From the NCBI RefSeq assembly GCF_000423765.1, contig NZ_KE384090.1:62001-126000 (forward strand): a DNA stretch of 64,000 nucleotides, read 5' to 3'. The number at the start of each line of letters is the position of its first letter. Position 1 is the stretch's first letter. Position numbers and translations under genes: made by a program. Origin of the DNA: Streptococcus porci DSM 23759. Its GTDB lineage: Bacteria > Bacillota > Bacilli > Lactobacillales > Streptococcaceae. Positions 42,300 through 51,658 of this stretch are shown here, in pieces. The notes beneath the pieces are model-generated. The model saw only the letters and a program-made list of their open reading frames with translations. It ran no database searches and was not told the DNA's origin.

Positions 42300-42392
42300 T
42301 AAAAAAACTGACTAGCATTGAACCGCACCCCAAAAGTTAGACTGAAAAAATCTAACTTTTGGAGTCAGTACATTGCTAATCAGTTTTGTATA
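42300..42392. repeat. Nested inverted repeat (possible mobile-element remnant)
   Basis: Outer arms (AAAACTGACTAGCA at 42305-42318 with TGCTAATCAGTTTT at 42373-42386) enclose inner arms (CCAAAAGTTAGA and TCTAACTTTTGG). The inner GCACCCCAAAAGTTAGA resembles ends of streptococcal IS3-family elements as I recall them. It lies just after the last gene of the polysaccharide operon and could also act as a terminator. Confidence 0.5.
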
Positions 42393-42399
42393 TCACAAA

Positions 42400-43542
42400 T
42401 CACAATGATTTTAAAATTTCTTCCAAATGTTTGGCTGTTTGTGTCCAGGTAAAATTCTCTAAAATCCGTTTATGAATATTAGCTTGTAAAGCCTGCCTTT
42501 TAGTCTCATCAGTTACTAATTCCTTCAAAGCATGCGCTAAGGACTGCGCATTCTCCTCAACGATAATTCCTAAATCGTCACGATTAATAACTTCAACCGT
42601 GCCACCTCTATCAGTAGCAATAATGGCAGAGCTTAACAGTCCAGCTTCCAGAATTGAAGTCGGTAAACCTTCTGGATACATTGATGGATAAACAAAAATA
42701 TCTGTCTGCGCCATCAAAGACATAGTATCCTTAAAATCACATTTCCCAAGAAAACGAACACAACCTGACTCATGCTTAACTCTCAGCTCATCAAACAGAG
42801 GACCGTCTCCAGCAATATTCAACTTAACTGTATCTGGAAACTGATTACTTTCGAAAGCTTCTAAAAGCACCTCTATTCCTTTTTCTTTGAGCAAGCGCCC
42901 AGCATAGGTGACGAAAATCTCATCCTCAGACTTATCTAACAAATGACTTGTTGAAAAATCAAGAGCCAGATTAGCTGGAACCGAATTATAAATCACACCT
43001 TCAGCTTTTATCCCAAAATGCGTCAGCCATTGGGCAGAGCGCTCCGAAACCGCATAAAAATGTTTAGTCAGTCGCTTCACATAGGCAGTTAGCACATGCT
43101 CATAGATAGCACCAAAGAAATCAAGAAAACGATTATTAACCGTAAAGTGACTCGACCCATGATCGATGACTAGGCTAGGAATACCTCTCTTCTTAGCAAA
43201 GCGGAGCCCCGTAAGAGTTGTGAGGTGAAAGCGGGTATTGCAGATAACATAGTCAATCTCTTCCTCTGACAAAGCAGCCATCAACTGGCGATAAGCATCA
43301 TTGATGTCTAAGATAGGATAACGTTGCTTGAAAAGGTTCTTAACAGGGAGACGGTAAATCACACGTCCATCAGGAATCTCCTCCTTATCAGCTAAACTCT
43401 CATCATGCTTGCTAGTCACCATGATGATGCGGTATCCCAGCCTTGTCAGTTCTTCCGTCAACTTGTCCGTATAACGCTCAATACCTCCTAAAAAAGGCAG
43501 ATAGTATCCTGAAAAAAAGGCAATTGTTTTTTGGTTAGACAT
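42400..43542 (-). CDS. Glycosyltransferase family 4
   Basis: This 380-residue GT-B enzyme has the N-terminal glycine-rich loop (SGYYLPFLGGIERYTDKL) and a C-terminal nucleotide-sugar domain with TYAGRLLKEKGIEVLLEAF near 205 and the EX7E-type region PSMYPEGLPTSILEAGLLSS near 295. It transfers an activated sugar to a lipid-linked glycan in the cytoplasm. Donor and acceptor are unknown. It overlaps the upstream gene by 8 nt and is the last gene of the cluster. Confidence 0.88.
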   Translation of the reverse strand: MSNQKTIAFFSGYYLPFLGGIERYTDKLTEELTRLGYRIIMVTSKHDESLADKEEIPDGRVIYRLPVKNLFKQRYPILDINDAYRQLMAALSEEEIDYVICNTRFHLTTLTGLRFAKKRGIPSLVIDHGSSHFTVNNRFLDFFGAIYEHVLTAYVKRLTKHFYAVSERSAQWLTHFGIKAEGVIYNSVPANLALDFSTSHLLDKSEDEIFVTYAGRLLKEKGIEVLLEAFESNQFPDTVKLNIAGDGPLFDELRVKHESGCVRFLGKCDFKDTMSLMAQTDIFVYPSMYPEGLPTSILEAGLLSSAIIATDRGGTVEVINRDDLGIIVEENAQSLAHALKELVTDETKRQALQANIHKRILENFTWTQTAKHLEEILKSL

Positions 43543-44365
43543 TTTTTTCTACCTTTGCTTTCAAACCATCAATCAAGCCACGAGCCATGGCTGACAATTT
43601 TTGCCATTTCTGATTTTCATAAAGAAAAATTTTAATAAACTCATCACGGCATAGAATCAAAAAAGATTTTGTTGTCTCATTTTTCCCATATTTTTTTAAT
43701 AAATAAATGCTATTTCTAACACGATAGTATTTACGGAGGGCAGAGTGATTAGAGGTATAGGCTGTTCTACCCAAGAAATTAATTTTCTTAGCTTCACCTA
43801 TTTCATGGATAAATCCAATTTGATTAACTCGATAAACTTTATAACCAAGACGTTGAAACTCTAAGTTAATATCATAATCCACCATATCAATAAACATCCA
43901 CTCATCAAAACGCTTGGAGATTTCAAAAACTGACGTTTTCATCAGGGCCGCTGAGGTAATCGCCCACGAAACCTCCTCAAATTCGCCACTATAGATTTTT
44001 GAATCTTCTTGATTCAAATCACGAAATAAGCATGATAAGGTGCCTACCTGAGGTAAATCTAAATACGGCATATAAATCTGCATTAAATCATCATTGATAA
44101 TCGTATCTTGATCCAAAGTCAGAAACCAGTCGTAATGATTATCAATAGCATATTGACCGATAATATTTAAAGCAGCGGCAATCCCCTTATTTGCGTGTAG
44201 AGGAATAAATTCCACTTCCGAAAAAGTAGTCTGGAGAATTGATAGATTATCTGAGCCATTATCGACAATAACTAATTTATCCACTTGAGAAATAACTGCT
44301 TCGATATTTTTTCTCAGACGCTCTATTTCAGGATTAAAGGTCACAATTCCTGCCAAAAATTTCAT
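43535..44365 (-). CDS. Glycosyltransferase family 2, rhamnosyltransferase-like
   Basis: A 276-residue GT-A enzyme. AGIVTFNPEIERLRKNIEAV and VIVDNGSDN at the start, DWFLTLDQDTI (DxD-type) near 95, and EVSWAITSAALMK later resemble RfbF/WbbL-type rhamnosyltransferases. dTDP-rhamnose would be available since rmlD is in the same cluster. It overlaps the flippase gene by 4 nt. Specificity is inferred. Confidence 0.82.
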   Translation of the reverse strand: MKFLAGIVTFNPEIERLRKNIEAVISQVDKLVIVDNGSDNLSILQTTFSEVEFIPLHANKGIAAALNIIGQYAIDNHYDWFLTLDQDTIINDDLMQIYMPYLDLPQVGTLSCLFRDLNQEDSKIYSGEFEEVSWAITSAALMKTSVFEISKRFDEWMFIDMVDYDINLEFQRLGYKVYRVNQIGFIHEIGEAKKINFLGRTAYTSNHSALRKYYRVRNSIYLLKKYGKNETTKSFLILCRDEFIKIFLYENQKWQKLSAMARGLIDGLKAKVEKNV

Positions 44366-45774
44366 CGTTTAAAATCCTTTACTAACGTAATAACTGGTGC
44401 TTTTAATAGAAGCACCATGGCTATATAAATTGCAGCCCCTAGAGCAGCTTGTAAGGTATAGTTCAGTAGATTGACAGACATATGATTATTCAAATAATGA
44501 ACAACAACCATTGTTACAAATGCTGATAGACTGTACTTCCACAGACCATTTGTCAATTCTCTGAAACTAAAAACATCTCTGAGGGAATAGGCTTGATAAC
44601 CAGACACAACTAACTCAGTCAGAACTGTTGAAATCACTGCACCCATGGCACTCATTCTTGGAATCAAAATTATATTTAAAATAAGATTTGTCACCAAGCC
44701 TGCAACTGCCGACATGGTATAATCTTTAGTTCTCTTGGAGGCTAGGAGGTATTGTGTTCCTAGTGCATTTCCGTAAGAAATGAGAATAATCATTAATGAT
44801 TGAACTTGCATCAAAGGGGCAACAGGGCCGTAGTCATTGCCAAAAAAATACGTAGCAAAAGTCCCTGAAACAGCTACTAATCCTGCAATCAAGAGCATTG
44901 AAATCGCATTACTAAGGTCAATCAACTTCAGCAAAAGACTCCTAGCTTCCTCTCTTTTATTTTCAGAAAAGAGTGCTGATAATCGAGGAAGAAAAACTCC
45001 ACCAATAGAAGCTACCAAAGTGAACAGAATTCTTACAATCTTATCTGACTGGTCAAAATATCCTGCACTAACGACAGTATCCATCAAACCTAACATACTT
45101 TTATTGAGAGATAAATAAATTTGCATGGTAATTTGAGGCAAGAAAAGACCCAAGGTTGGTAGGAAGTGTCTCCAGATATTGAGTTCTCTCAGCGGAAGCC
45201 ATATAACCTCTGTCTTTAGATAAGGCCACACTGTTAAATTTCCTAGAACGGTAGAACCAGCAATTAAAGCCATGTAAATCCAGAGATCTTCTGCTGTCTT
45301 AACAAGTAAGAAAGTGAGAACCACTGTCGTTAGTCTAACGATTGTATTTCTAACAACAATTCTCTTGAAATCTTCCCGACCAGTGTAATACCAGGAAATA
45401 TCCGTTGCAACAGATAAAAGATTAAGTCCTTGAATAAGAAAATAAAATTGCCATTTGTTACTAGCTATGACCAATACTAGAAACACCAGACTAGAGGCTG
45501 CAGTTGAGACAAATTTTAGAAAAACTAATTCCCAAAAAACTCTGCTACGCTTCTCTTTATCTCTTTGAACGTATGCAATTTCACGATTCCCGTAAAGGCC
45601 AACTCCAAGTGCTGCAGCCAAGGTAAAATAAGTAACTATGGATCCCGTATAAGCATTGATTCCGATTCCTTCTGGAGATAGAACCCTTGCAACATAAGGA
45701 GTTGTAATCAGTGGCAATAATAATGCCAAAATTTGATATGAGGCATTATAAATCATATTTTTAACTAATTTCAT
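44362..45774 (-). CDS. Polysaccharide flippase, Wzx/MATE-like
   Basis: The 470-residue protein has about 12-14 membrane helices and the N-terminal MKLVKNMIYNASYQILALLL plus TPYVARVLSPEGIGINAYTG, typical of Wzx-type oligosaccharide flippases. It would move undecaprenyl-linked repeat units or side-chain precursors across the membrane. Its presence is notable because rhamnan loci normally export through an RgpC/RgpD ABC transporter, which is not found here. Confidence 0.9.
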   Translation of the reverse strand: MKLVKNMIYNASYQILALLLPLITTPYVARVLSPEGIGINAYTGSIVTYFTLAAALGVGLYGNREIAYVQRDKEKRSRVFWELVFLKFVSTAASSLVFLVLVIASNKWQFYFLIQGLNLLSVATDISWYYTGREDFKRIVVRNTIVRLTTVVLTFLLVKTAEDLWIYMALIAGSTVLGNLTVWPYLKTEVIWLPLRELNIWRHFLPTLGLFLPQITMQIYLSLNKSMLGLMDTVVSAGYFDQSDKIVRILFTLVASIGGVFLPRLSALFSENKREEARSLLLKLIDLSNAISMLLIAGLVAVSGTFATYFFGNDYGPVAPLMQVQSLMIILISYGNALGTQYLLASKRTKDYTMSAVAGLVTNLILNIILIPRMSAMGAVISTVLTELVVSGYQAYSLRDVFSFRELTNGLWKYSLSAFVTMVVVHYLNNHMSVNLLNYTLQAALGAAIYIAMVLLLKAPVITLVKDFKR

Positions 45775-45776
45775 AT

Positions 45777-47129
45777 TTACCTCATCATAAGTCCAATGGT
45801 GGTATCAAAAATCAATAAGACATTTGAAACAATAACCAGCAAGGACACAAAGACTGGCACAATCTGACGTGCCGAACGATTTAATTGTGGCGTCACAGCT
45901 GATACCAACAACTGCAAGAGTAACAAGGTTGGTGTGAAATAACGGCCTTGAACCCCTTCAATATAACTCGTTCTAGCCCCGTTATAGCCAAGCATTGTGT
46001 AATAGACACCCAAAACACCTATCGCAAAGAAAAGAAAGGCAACATATCCTAGGTATTTAATTTTAACAAATTTTTGTTCTGAAAAAATAACAAGAAAAAT
46101 CATCAAATACCAGACAGCCGATACCCAAATCGGTATATAGTTCTGGCTAGGATAAGGAGCTGCTAACCAAGAGGTGATATCATTGGAAAGTAGATCGAGA
46201 CCCGCATAATTGTAACCAAAAGTCATCAAATAGCGTTGAATAACGTAAAACAAACCGCCATGATTCCGTGTTAGAAAAACAGCTGCAATAAAGCCTAGTC
46301 CTAATACTGCCAAAATTGAAAAAGCAATATTTCTTTTACGTAAAACTATTTTTTGTCCTAGTTGTATGATTTTCTGACGGATTTTCTCAAACGATTCCGT
46401 AAAACTCAATTCTAAAATCGGCCACAAAGCAATCAGAAGCCAATAGTTCCATTTGGAGGCTGTAATAATAAATAAACTGCCCAATAAGAATTTGTAGCGA
46501 TTCTGGCGAGTAATTCTCTGTTCAGCTATAGTATTGAAAACCACCATCAGGAGAAATGCAACCGCAACATATCCTGTGGAATCATAGGAAAGACTTGCAA
46601 AAGAGTTTAATGCTACGGGACTTAAGAAAATGGCGAAATAAATTAACTTCCCAAATTTAGCTTTTTTTATAATGAGGCCTATTAAGAGACTATTCACTAT
46701 CACGGATAAAAGCCTAGCTACAGTAATCATAACTCCCATAGAAGGATAGATGTATTTACCGATAAGAAGTCCAACAGCCGGCACCACATGCCCCCAGAAA
46801 GTAAAATCAAGATAACTGTATCTAATATCACGTGGCATATCATCATCTTCTACAAAGACTGCTTTATTTAGGTAATACTTTTCAAAACGTGTCCCATTTT
46901 TATAAGAGCTCGCCTGTCTTGCCATACCAGAATCAATCTTAAACTCTCCATATCTTGAGGTATCAATAATATTATTAGCAACTTTCCCTGAAACCGCTAA
47001 GTGGTATTGTCCATCAGGTTCATTAAAAAAGGGCATGAAAAGGCTGAAAATGGCACCTATGGTCAAAGCCAAAACCAGATATGTTTTATGAATATGTTTT
47101 GGTTCAAAGACCTGCATCAATTTTTTCAT
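45777..47129 (-). CDS. DUF2142-type polytopic membrane protein
   Basis: A 450-residue protein with about 10-12 membrane helices. An extracytoplasmic loop follows the first helix (FFNEPDGQYHLAVSGKVANN near 35-54), where an acidic residue sits as in GT-C glycosyltransferases. The fold pattern fits DUF2142, whose members occur in polysaccharide loci. It may transfer a sugar from an undecaprenyl-phosphate donor outside the cell, matching the GacI/GacJ-like pair upstream, or polymerise repeats. Role inferred. Confidence 0.75.
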   Translation of the reverse strand: MKKLMQVFEPKHIHKTYLVLALTIGAIFSLFMPFFNEPDGQYHLAVSGKVANNIIDTSRYGEFKIDSGMARQASSYKNGTRFEKYYLNKAVFVEDDDMPRDIRYSYLDFTFWGHVVPAVGLLIGKYIYPSMGVMITVARLLSVIVNSLLIGLIIKKAKFGKLIYFAIFLSPVALNSFASLSYDSTGYVAVAFLLMVVFNTIAEQRITRQNRYKFLLGSLFIITASKWNYWLLIALWPILELSFTESFEKIRQKIIQLGQKIVLRKRNIAFSILAVLGLGFIAAVFLTRNHGGLFYVIQRYLMTFGYNYAGLDLLSNDITSWLAAPYPSQNYIPIWVSAVWYLMIFLVIFSEQKFVKIKYLGYVAFLFFAIGVLGVYYTMLGYNGARTSYIEGVQGRYFTPTLLLLQLLVSAVTPQLNRSARQIVPVFVSLLVIVSNVLLIFDTTIGLMMR

Positions 47130-47141
47130 TCTAACTCCATA

Positions 47142-48080
47142 TTATTTTTTAAATAAGAAAATGGCGTCGCGTAAGCGATTTGTCAGGCTGTCATAATAGC
47201 TTCCATCCGTCACCATCTGTGTTAAAGTTGCAAAACATTTCTTCTGCTCTGCATTTGCCAAACGTTTACGGTTAAAATCCAAATAGGCTTGCGCCTTGAA
47301 CAAAGCTGAGCTTTTTTTTGCCTGTAGGACTGGGACAAGTACTTGATAATAGCTTTTTACGATATGGAGCTCAGCGATGTGTCTGGCATGATTACTATGC
47401 AGACCAAGAATATTTCCACTAGCATTTCCACCGTGACGAACATGAAGTCCAACTGGTTGATTAAGATTATAACCGGTTCCCAAAAGTCCTGAGATGCCAG
47501 CCATCAAATTATCATGCGAGGTTATAAGCCCTTCAGTATAGTGTTTGACAACAATATCAAGAAAAGTTTTTCGGAGACAAAAAGTCCACCCCTGACGGTA
47601 ATTATGATAAGAAAAATCTTTTGGATATTGCGAAAGTTGATTTTCCCTATCGGTAAACTCAAAGTTGTTAGGAACAGTCGCCTCCTGCCCAGTAACTTCA
47701 ATATCAATATCAGCGCTTAATAAATCAATGTCTGTACGTTCTTCCATGACTGTAACTTGTCGTTCGTTTTTGTCAAAATACCATATATCATCTTGATCTG
47801 AGAAAAAAACATAGTCCACATCATAAGAAACAATATCTAACATCAACTGGCGAAAGTTTAGGCGCCATCCTAAATTGGGTTCATTTTTCTGAATGGACCA
47901 ACCTGATAAATTATATCTCTGGATATAATTTTTTACCACTTCTACCGTATCGTCAGTCGAACAATCATCCCGCATGAGAACATAGTCCGGAGCTAGAGTT
48001 TGCTTACGAATGGAATCTAATTGTTTCTCAATAAATTGACTGCCATTATAGGTAGCCATCAAAACTGCTGTTTTTACCAT
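47142..48080 (-). CDS. Glycosyltransferase family 2 (tandem copy 2)
   Basis: A 312-residue GT-A enzyme: AVLMATYNGSQFIEKQLDSI, MRDDCSTDDT and FFSDQDDIW (DxD). Its first 54 residues are identical to those of the neighbouring copy, and about nine in ten match to residue 128. Beyond that the two diverge strongly, suggesting duplication followed by change of acceptor or donor specificity. It starts 6 nt after the other copy ends. Confidence 0.88.
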   Translation of the reverse strand: MVKTAVLMATYNGSQFIEKQLDSIRKQTLAPDYVLMRDDCSTDDTVEVVKNYIQRYNLSGWSIQKNEPNLGWRLNFRQLMLDIVSYDVDYVFFSDQDDIWYFDKNERQVTVMEERTDIDLLSADIDIEVTGQEATVPNNFEFTDRENQLSQYPKDFSYHNYRQGWTFCLRKTFLDIVVKHYTEGLITSHDNLMAGISGLLGTGYNLNQPVGLHVRHGGNASGNILGLHSNHARHIAELHIVKSYYQVLVPVLQAKKSSALFKAQAYLDFNRKRLANAEQKKCFATLTQMVTDGSYYDSLTNRLRDAIFLFKK

Positions 48081-48086
48081 AATTCC

Positions 48087-49031
48087 TTACTTTTTAAATG
48101 AGAAAATCAAGTCTCTCGCTACTGCATCCATATTTTCATAATGAGATAAGTGAGAAAAAACAAAGGAGAGATTTGCCATTGTTTTATTAGAGCGCGCCAC
48201 TTCATATCGCTCTTTGTAAAACTCACTAATCTCATTCAAGATCTTACTATTGTCATGCTGGTAATAACTTGCTACCTGTGCAATAACATCATAAAAACGA
48301 TAAAAAACATAAAGCCCATCTATGTGTTGCTGTTTTGAAGATTTAATTGTAAAGACGTATTTCTTATTTCCACTAGCATTGTTTTCATAACGAATATGAC
48401 TACCAACTTTGACGTTCATATTGGCCGCCCTGTCAGTCATTGCTGCTACAATTGAAGTCAGATTATCATGCGAAATCTGTTCTCCCTCCTTCCAGTAGCT
48501 TACCACAATATCAGAAAATATTTTCCGTAAACAAAATGTCCAACCTGGACGATAAGTTCTATAAGTGAGAATATTTGGATAGGGAGATACTTGTTGCCGT
48601 TCATCAAATTGGTACTGGTCTGGAACCGTTGCCTTCTCGGAACGAACCTCTATATCAATATCAGCACTCAACAATTCAATATCTTGTCGTTCTTCCATGA
48701 TTGTAACTTGTCGTTCATTTTTATCTAAATACCATATATCATCTTGATCTGAGAAGAAGACATAGTCCACATCATAGGAAACAACATCTAACATCAACTG
48801 ACGAAAGTTTAGGCGCCATCCTAAATTGCTGGCATTTCTCTGTATTGACCAGCCAGATAAATTATATTTCTGGATATAATTTTTTACCACTTCTACCGTG
48901 TCATCTGTCGAACAATCATCCCGCATGAGAACATAGTCCGGAGCTAGAGTTTGCTTACGAATGGAATCTAATTGTTTCTCAATAAATTGACTGCCATTAT
49001 AGGTAGCCATCAAAACTGCTGTTTTTACCAT
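48087..49031 (-). CDS. Glycosyltransferase family 2 (tandem copy 1)
   Basis: A 314-residue GT-A enzyme with the same start and catalytic motifs as the following gene (FFSDQDDIWYLDKNERQVT). The C-terminal third differs, with a polar region around 200-300 (HDNLTSIVAAMTD). It lies 2 nt after the SDR gene. The donor sugar is unknown. Confidence 0.88.
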   Translation of the reverse strand: MVKTAVLMATYNGSQFIEKQLDSIRKQTLAPDYVLMRDDCSTDDTVEVVKNYIQKYNLSGWSIQRNASNLGWRLNFRQLMLDVVSYDVDYVFFSDQDDIWYLDKNERQVTIMEERQDIELLSADIDIEVRSEKATVPDQYQFDERQQVSPYPNILTYRTYRPGWTFCLRKIFSDIVVSYWKEGEQISHDNLTSIVAAMTDRAANMNVKVGSHIRYENNASGNKKYVFTIKSSKQQHIDGLYVFYRFYDVIAQVASYYQHDNSKILNEISEFYKERYEVARSNKTMANLSFVFSHLSHYENMDAVARDLIFSFKK

Positions 49032-49033
49032 TT

Positions 49034-50092
49034 TTATTCCTCAAAACTTCGAACGGTCTTAATAAGTCCCACTTCAAGAGGAACTTGCTTCGTCCAACCT
49101 AATTTTTCAATTTTACCTGTATCCAAACGACTATCCCCCATCTTGCTATAACCAGCACTCATTTCTTGTGGAATATTAAAGACAACTTTCATCGCTTTTT
49201 CTGGAAGAAGTTGAACTAAAAGCTGCGCTAGCTCACGTATCATAATAGTTCTATCTTCATTTGCCACATTGTAGGCCTGTGCGATCTCTCCATTTAGCAT
49301 AATTAGAAAGAGTCCCGCCACAGCATCAGACAAGTAACAAAATGCACGCTCAGCAGTACCAGCACTTTTTAGAATAATATCTTCATTTTTGAGAACATTA
49401 TTGATAAGATCGCTCATAATGCGACCATCATTAGCCGTTTCCATGCCAGGACCGTAGGAATGCGCAATTCGTGCCACAGTGAATGGCACCCCATACTGAT
49501 CGTAATATGAACGAAGAAGAGTCTCAGCCATTCGCTTACTTTCTGGGTAACAAGCTCTACTTTCTAAAATATCAAAAGCACCATAGGCTTCCTCATTGAT
49601 TTTTTCAGCAATCGGTTTTCCGTAAATTTCACGTGTTGATAAGAATAAGAAATTCGTTACCTTTTTCTCACGCGCAAAATTCAATAGATGAAGCGTTCCA
49701 ATCGTATTGGCCTCAATGATACCAACTGGATCATTGAGAATAAAGTGCGGACTGGCATTGCTAGCAGCATGTACAATATAATCAACTTCTTCCTCATAGG
49801 CAAATGGCTTTGTCACATCATGTTCTAGCAATTCAAAATAATCGTGGCCTAACACATCAGCAAATCTCAATTTTGCCTTTTCTATATTTCGAGCTGTAGC
49901 AACAATCTTGGTTTGGCTATTTTTTTGCTCATTGAGTGCTACTAAAGCATAGACCATGTAAGTTGCCAACATGCTGTTAGCACCTGTAATAAGAACTGTT
50001 TTTCTTTTTAACCTATCCCAAGCAATGGCCTTATCGTTCAGAAGTCGATTCATATCATCTTGAACAATCGTATTTTTATATGAAATCATCAT
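49034..50092 (-). CDS. NAD-dependent epimerase/dehydratase (extended SDR)
   Basis: A 352-residue extended short-chain dehydrogenase. The NAD motif TGANSMLATYMVYAL lies near 36 with an unusual 30-residue N-terminal extension. A STREIYG segment and the catalytic pattern YPESKRMAE (Tyr-x3-Lys) are near 185, consistent with a nucleotide-sugar epimerase, dehydratase or decarboxylase. It abuts the cytidylyltransferase (stop followed at once by ATG) and LicD, so it probably makes a CDP- or NDP-activated polyol or sugar. Substrate unknown. Confidence 0.8.
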   Translation of the reverse strand: MMISYKNTIVQDDMNRLLNDKAIAWDRLKRKTVLITGANSMLATYMVYALVALNEQKNSQTKIVATARNIEKAKLRFADVLGHDYFELLEHDVTKPFAYEEEVDYIVHAASNASPHFILNDPVGIIEANTIGTLHLLNFAREKKVTNFLFLSTREIYGKPIAEKINEEAYGAFDILESRACYPESKRMAETLLRSYYDQYGVPFTVARIAHSYGPGMETANDGRIMSDLINNVLKNEDIILKSAGTAERAFCYLSDAVAGLFLIMLNGEIAQAYNVANEDRTIMIRELAQLLVQLLPEKAMKVVFNIPQEMSAGYSKMGDSRLDTGKIEKLGWTKQVPLEVGLIKTVRSFEE

Positions 50093-50815
50093 TTACAACC
50101 CAAAAATTTGTGCGTTTTCTTTAGCATCATGAAGTGCTTTGAAGGTGTAAAAATCGTCTGGCGTCGTGATTTTTATATTTTCAGAAGGACCCTCAACAAT
50201 TTTCAACTTGCGATTATACATTCCCATCAGAGTGCTTGAGTCAATCGCATTGGTAATTCCTTTAGCGATAGCATCACGTTGTACTTCAAGAATATCCTTT
50301 AAATAGAAACTCTGAGGTGCCTTTGCAATAAAAGAACGCATGCGATCAACCACTTCATCAATATTGTTGTCACTATCAATTAAAACAACCGTTTCCTTGG
50401 CAGGTACAGAAGTAATCGCAGTGCCACATTCCTTCACTGTAGCAATATTATCAGAAATAGTCTGAGCATTGATAAGGGGACGAACACCGTCATGGATAAG
50501 GACAATAGCTTCTTCATCACCGGCCACATTCTCAGCAGCCTCCAGACCATTGAAAATAGACATCTGGCCTGTTTCTCCACCTGAAACGACTGCTTTGACC
50601 TTTGTCAAAGAAAACTTGGTCACCAAGCGATTCATGTAATCTAACCAATCAGCCACACAAACCACTACGATGGCATCAATTTCAGGGTGATTTTCAAAAA
50701 GTTCAATAGTGTGAACAATAATTGGCTTGCCATGAACTTCTAAAAATTGCTTAGGCAATCCTTTTGATTTCATGCGTGAGCCAACACCCCCGGCAAAAAT
50801 AACACCAATATTCAT
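50093..50815 (-). CDS. Cytidylyltransferase of the IspD/TarI family
   Basis: A 240-residue GT-A-like nucleotidyltransferase: IFAGGVGSRMKSKGLPKQFL at the N-terminus, HDGVRPLI near 108 and EGPSENIKITTPDDF near 210. The LPKQFL and NIKITTPDDF details look more like ribitol-5-phosphate cytidylyltransferase (TarI) than MEP cytidylyltransferase, and the locus supports a polysaccharide role. The ATG at 50815 follows AAGGAG. It would make a CDP-polyol or CDP-sugar. Confidence 0.82.
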   Translation of the reverse strand: MNIGVIFAGGVGSRMKSKGLPKQFLEVHGKPIIVHTIELFENHPEIDAIVVVCVADWLDYMNRLVTKFSLTKVKAVVSGGETGQMSIFNGLEAAENVAGDEEAIVLIHDGVRPLINAQTISDNIATVKECGTAITSVPAKETVVLIDSDNNIDEVVDRMRSFIAKAPQSFYLKDILEVQRDAIAKGITNAIDSSTLMGMYNRKLKIVEGPSENIKITTPDDFYTFKALHDAKENAQIFGL

Positions 50816-50817
50816 GA

Positions 50818-51639
50818 TTACTCCTTCCAATACCATGTATAATAATCGTGACTTTCACGTTTATTCTCTGGCGGCAATTCCATGTAGGAAGCTCCATAGA
50901 GCTGATTGAGATAAACGTTATCCTCTTTAATTTTACGAACGGTCAGATGTTCAAAAGCTATGTCTTCATATGTATCAAAGATTTCAGCTGGGAAACATTC
51001 TTTCAATCGATAGCGTGAATCTGTGTACCCTCTGTATTTTGCGCTTGTTGCATTATAGGTTGACATCACTTTATCCACCTGCTCTGCTTTTTGCTTAGCT
51101 TGACCGTGATAAAGAGCAAAACGAGGCATGCCTAAAATCAGGCGAGCAAAAGCGAAAAGATGATTTGAACCACTGGCAAAATTGGGGAAAGTCGTACACT
51201 TGAGATTCTCTGCTGCTGACCTCACTTTTTTGAAAAAGCGGTTGCGTTCTTCTTGAGTGTCTGGCAATTTATCAATCGGGAAGATATCAATAAATAATCC
51301 TGTCCATGGGTGAATGCGGTCAGTCTTGCTAATATAACAAGACTTACTATGATAAAGCTTTGCAAAAGGCCAGAGATTACGCTCTGTCGAATGGTGTAGC
51401 AATTTAAAATCAGGATTATTATCTTCAGCAAGAATCTTCATTAGCCGTTCATAGTGACTACGTTCCAGCATTAAATCAATATCATCATCCCAAGGAATAA
51501 AACCTTTGTGCCGCATAGCACCAAGAAGACTCCCCCCACCAAGAGAATATTCTATATGATTGTCCCTAGCAATCTGATCAATGTATGCTAGCATATCGAG
51601 TTGAATCTGACGCATTTCTGCTTGACTTATTTGACGCAT
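50818..51639 (-). CDS. LicD-family phosphotransferase
   Basis: A 273-residue LicD-type enzyme. The signature GGSLLGAMRHKGFIPWDDD followed by IDLMLERSHYERL lies near 36-66. The family moves phosphocholine, ribitol-phosphate or similar groups from CDP donors onto glycans. Adjacent cytidylyltransferase and SDR genes suggest a CDP-activated donor made by this trio. No choline kinase or transporter gene is in the window, so choline is not favoured. Confidence 0.87.
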   Translation of the reverse strand: MRQISQAEMRQIQLDMLAYIDQIARDNHIEYSLGGGSLLGAMRHKGFIPWDDDIDLMLERSHYERLMKILAEDNNPDFKLLHHSTERNLWPFAKLYHSKSCYISKTDRIHPWTGLFIDIFPIDKLPDTQEERNRFFKKVRSAAENLKCTTFPNFASGSNHLFAFARLILGMPRFALYHGQAKQKAEQVDKVMSTYNATSAKYRGYTDSRYRLKECFPAEIFDTYEDIAFEHLTVRKIKEDNVYLNQLYGASYMELPPENKRESHDYYTWYWKE

Positions 51640-51658
51640 GACTTTATTTTCGGACAGA

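Noticed and set aside
50093..50815. Assignment as isoprenoid IspD
   Set aside because: Streptococci generally use the mevalonate route, and the LPKQFL and NIKITTPDDF details plus the LicD/SDR neighbours favour a TarI-like cytidylyltransferase.
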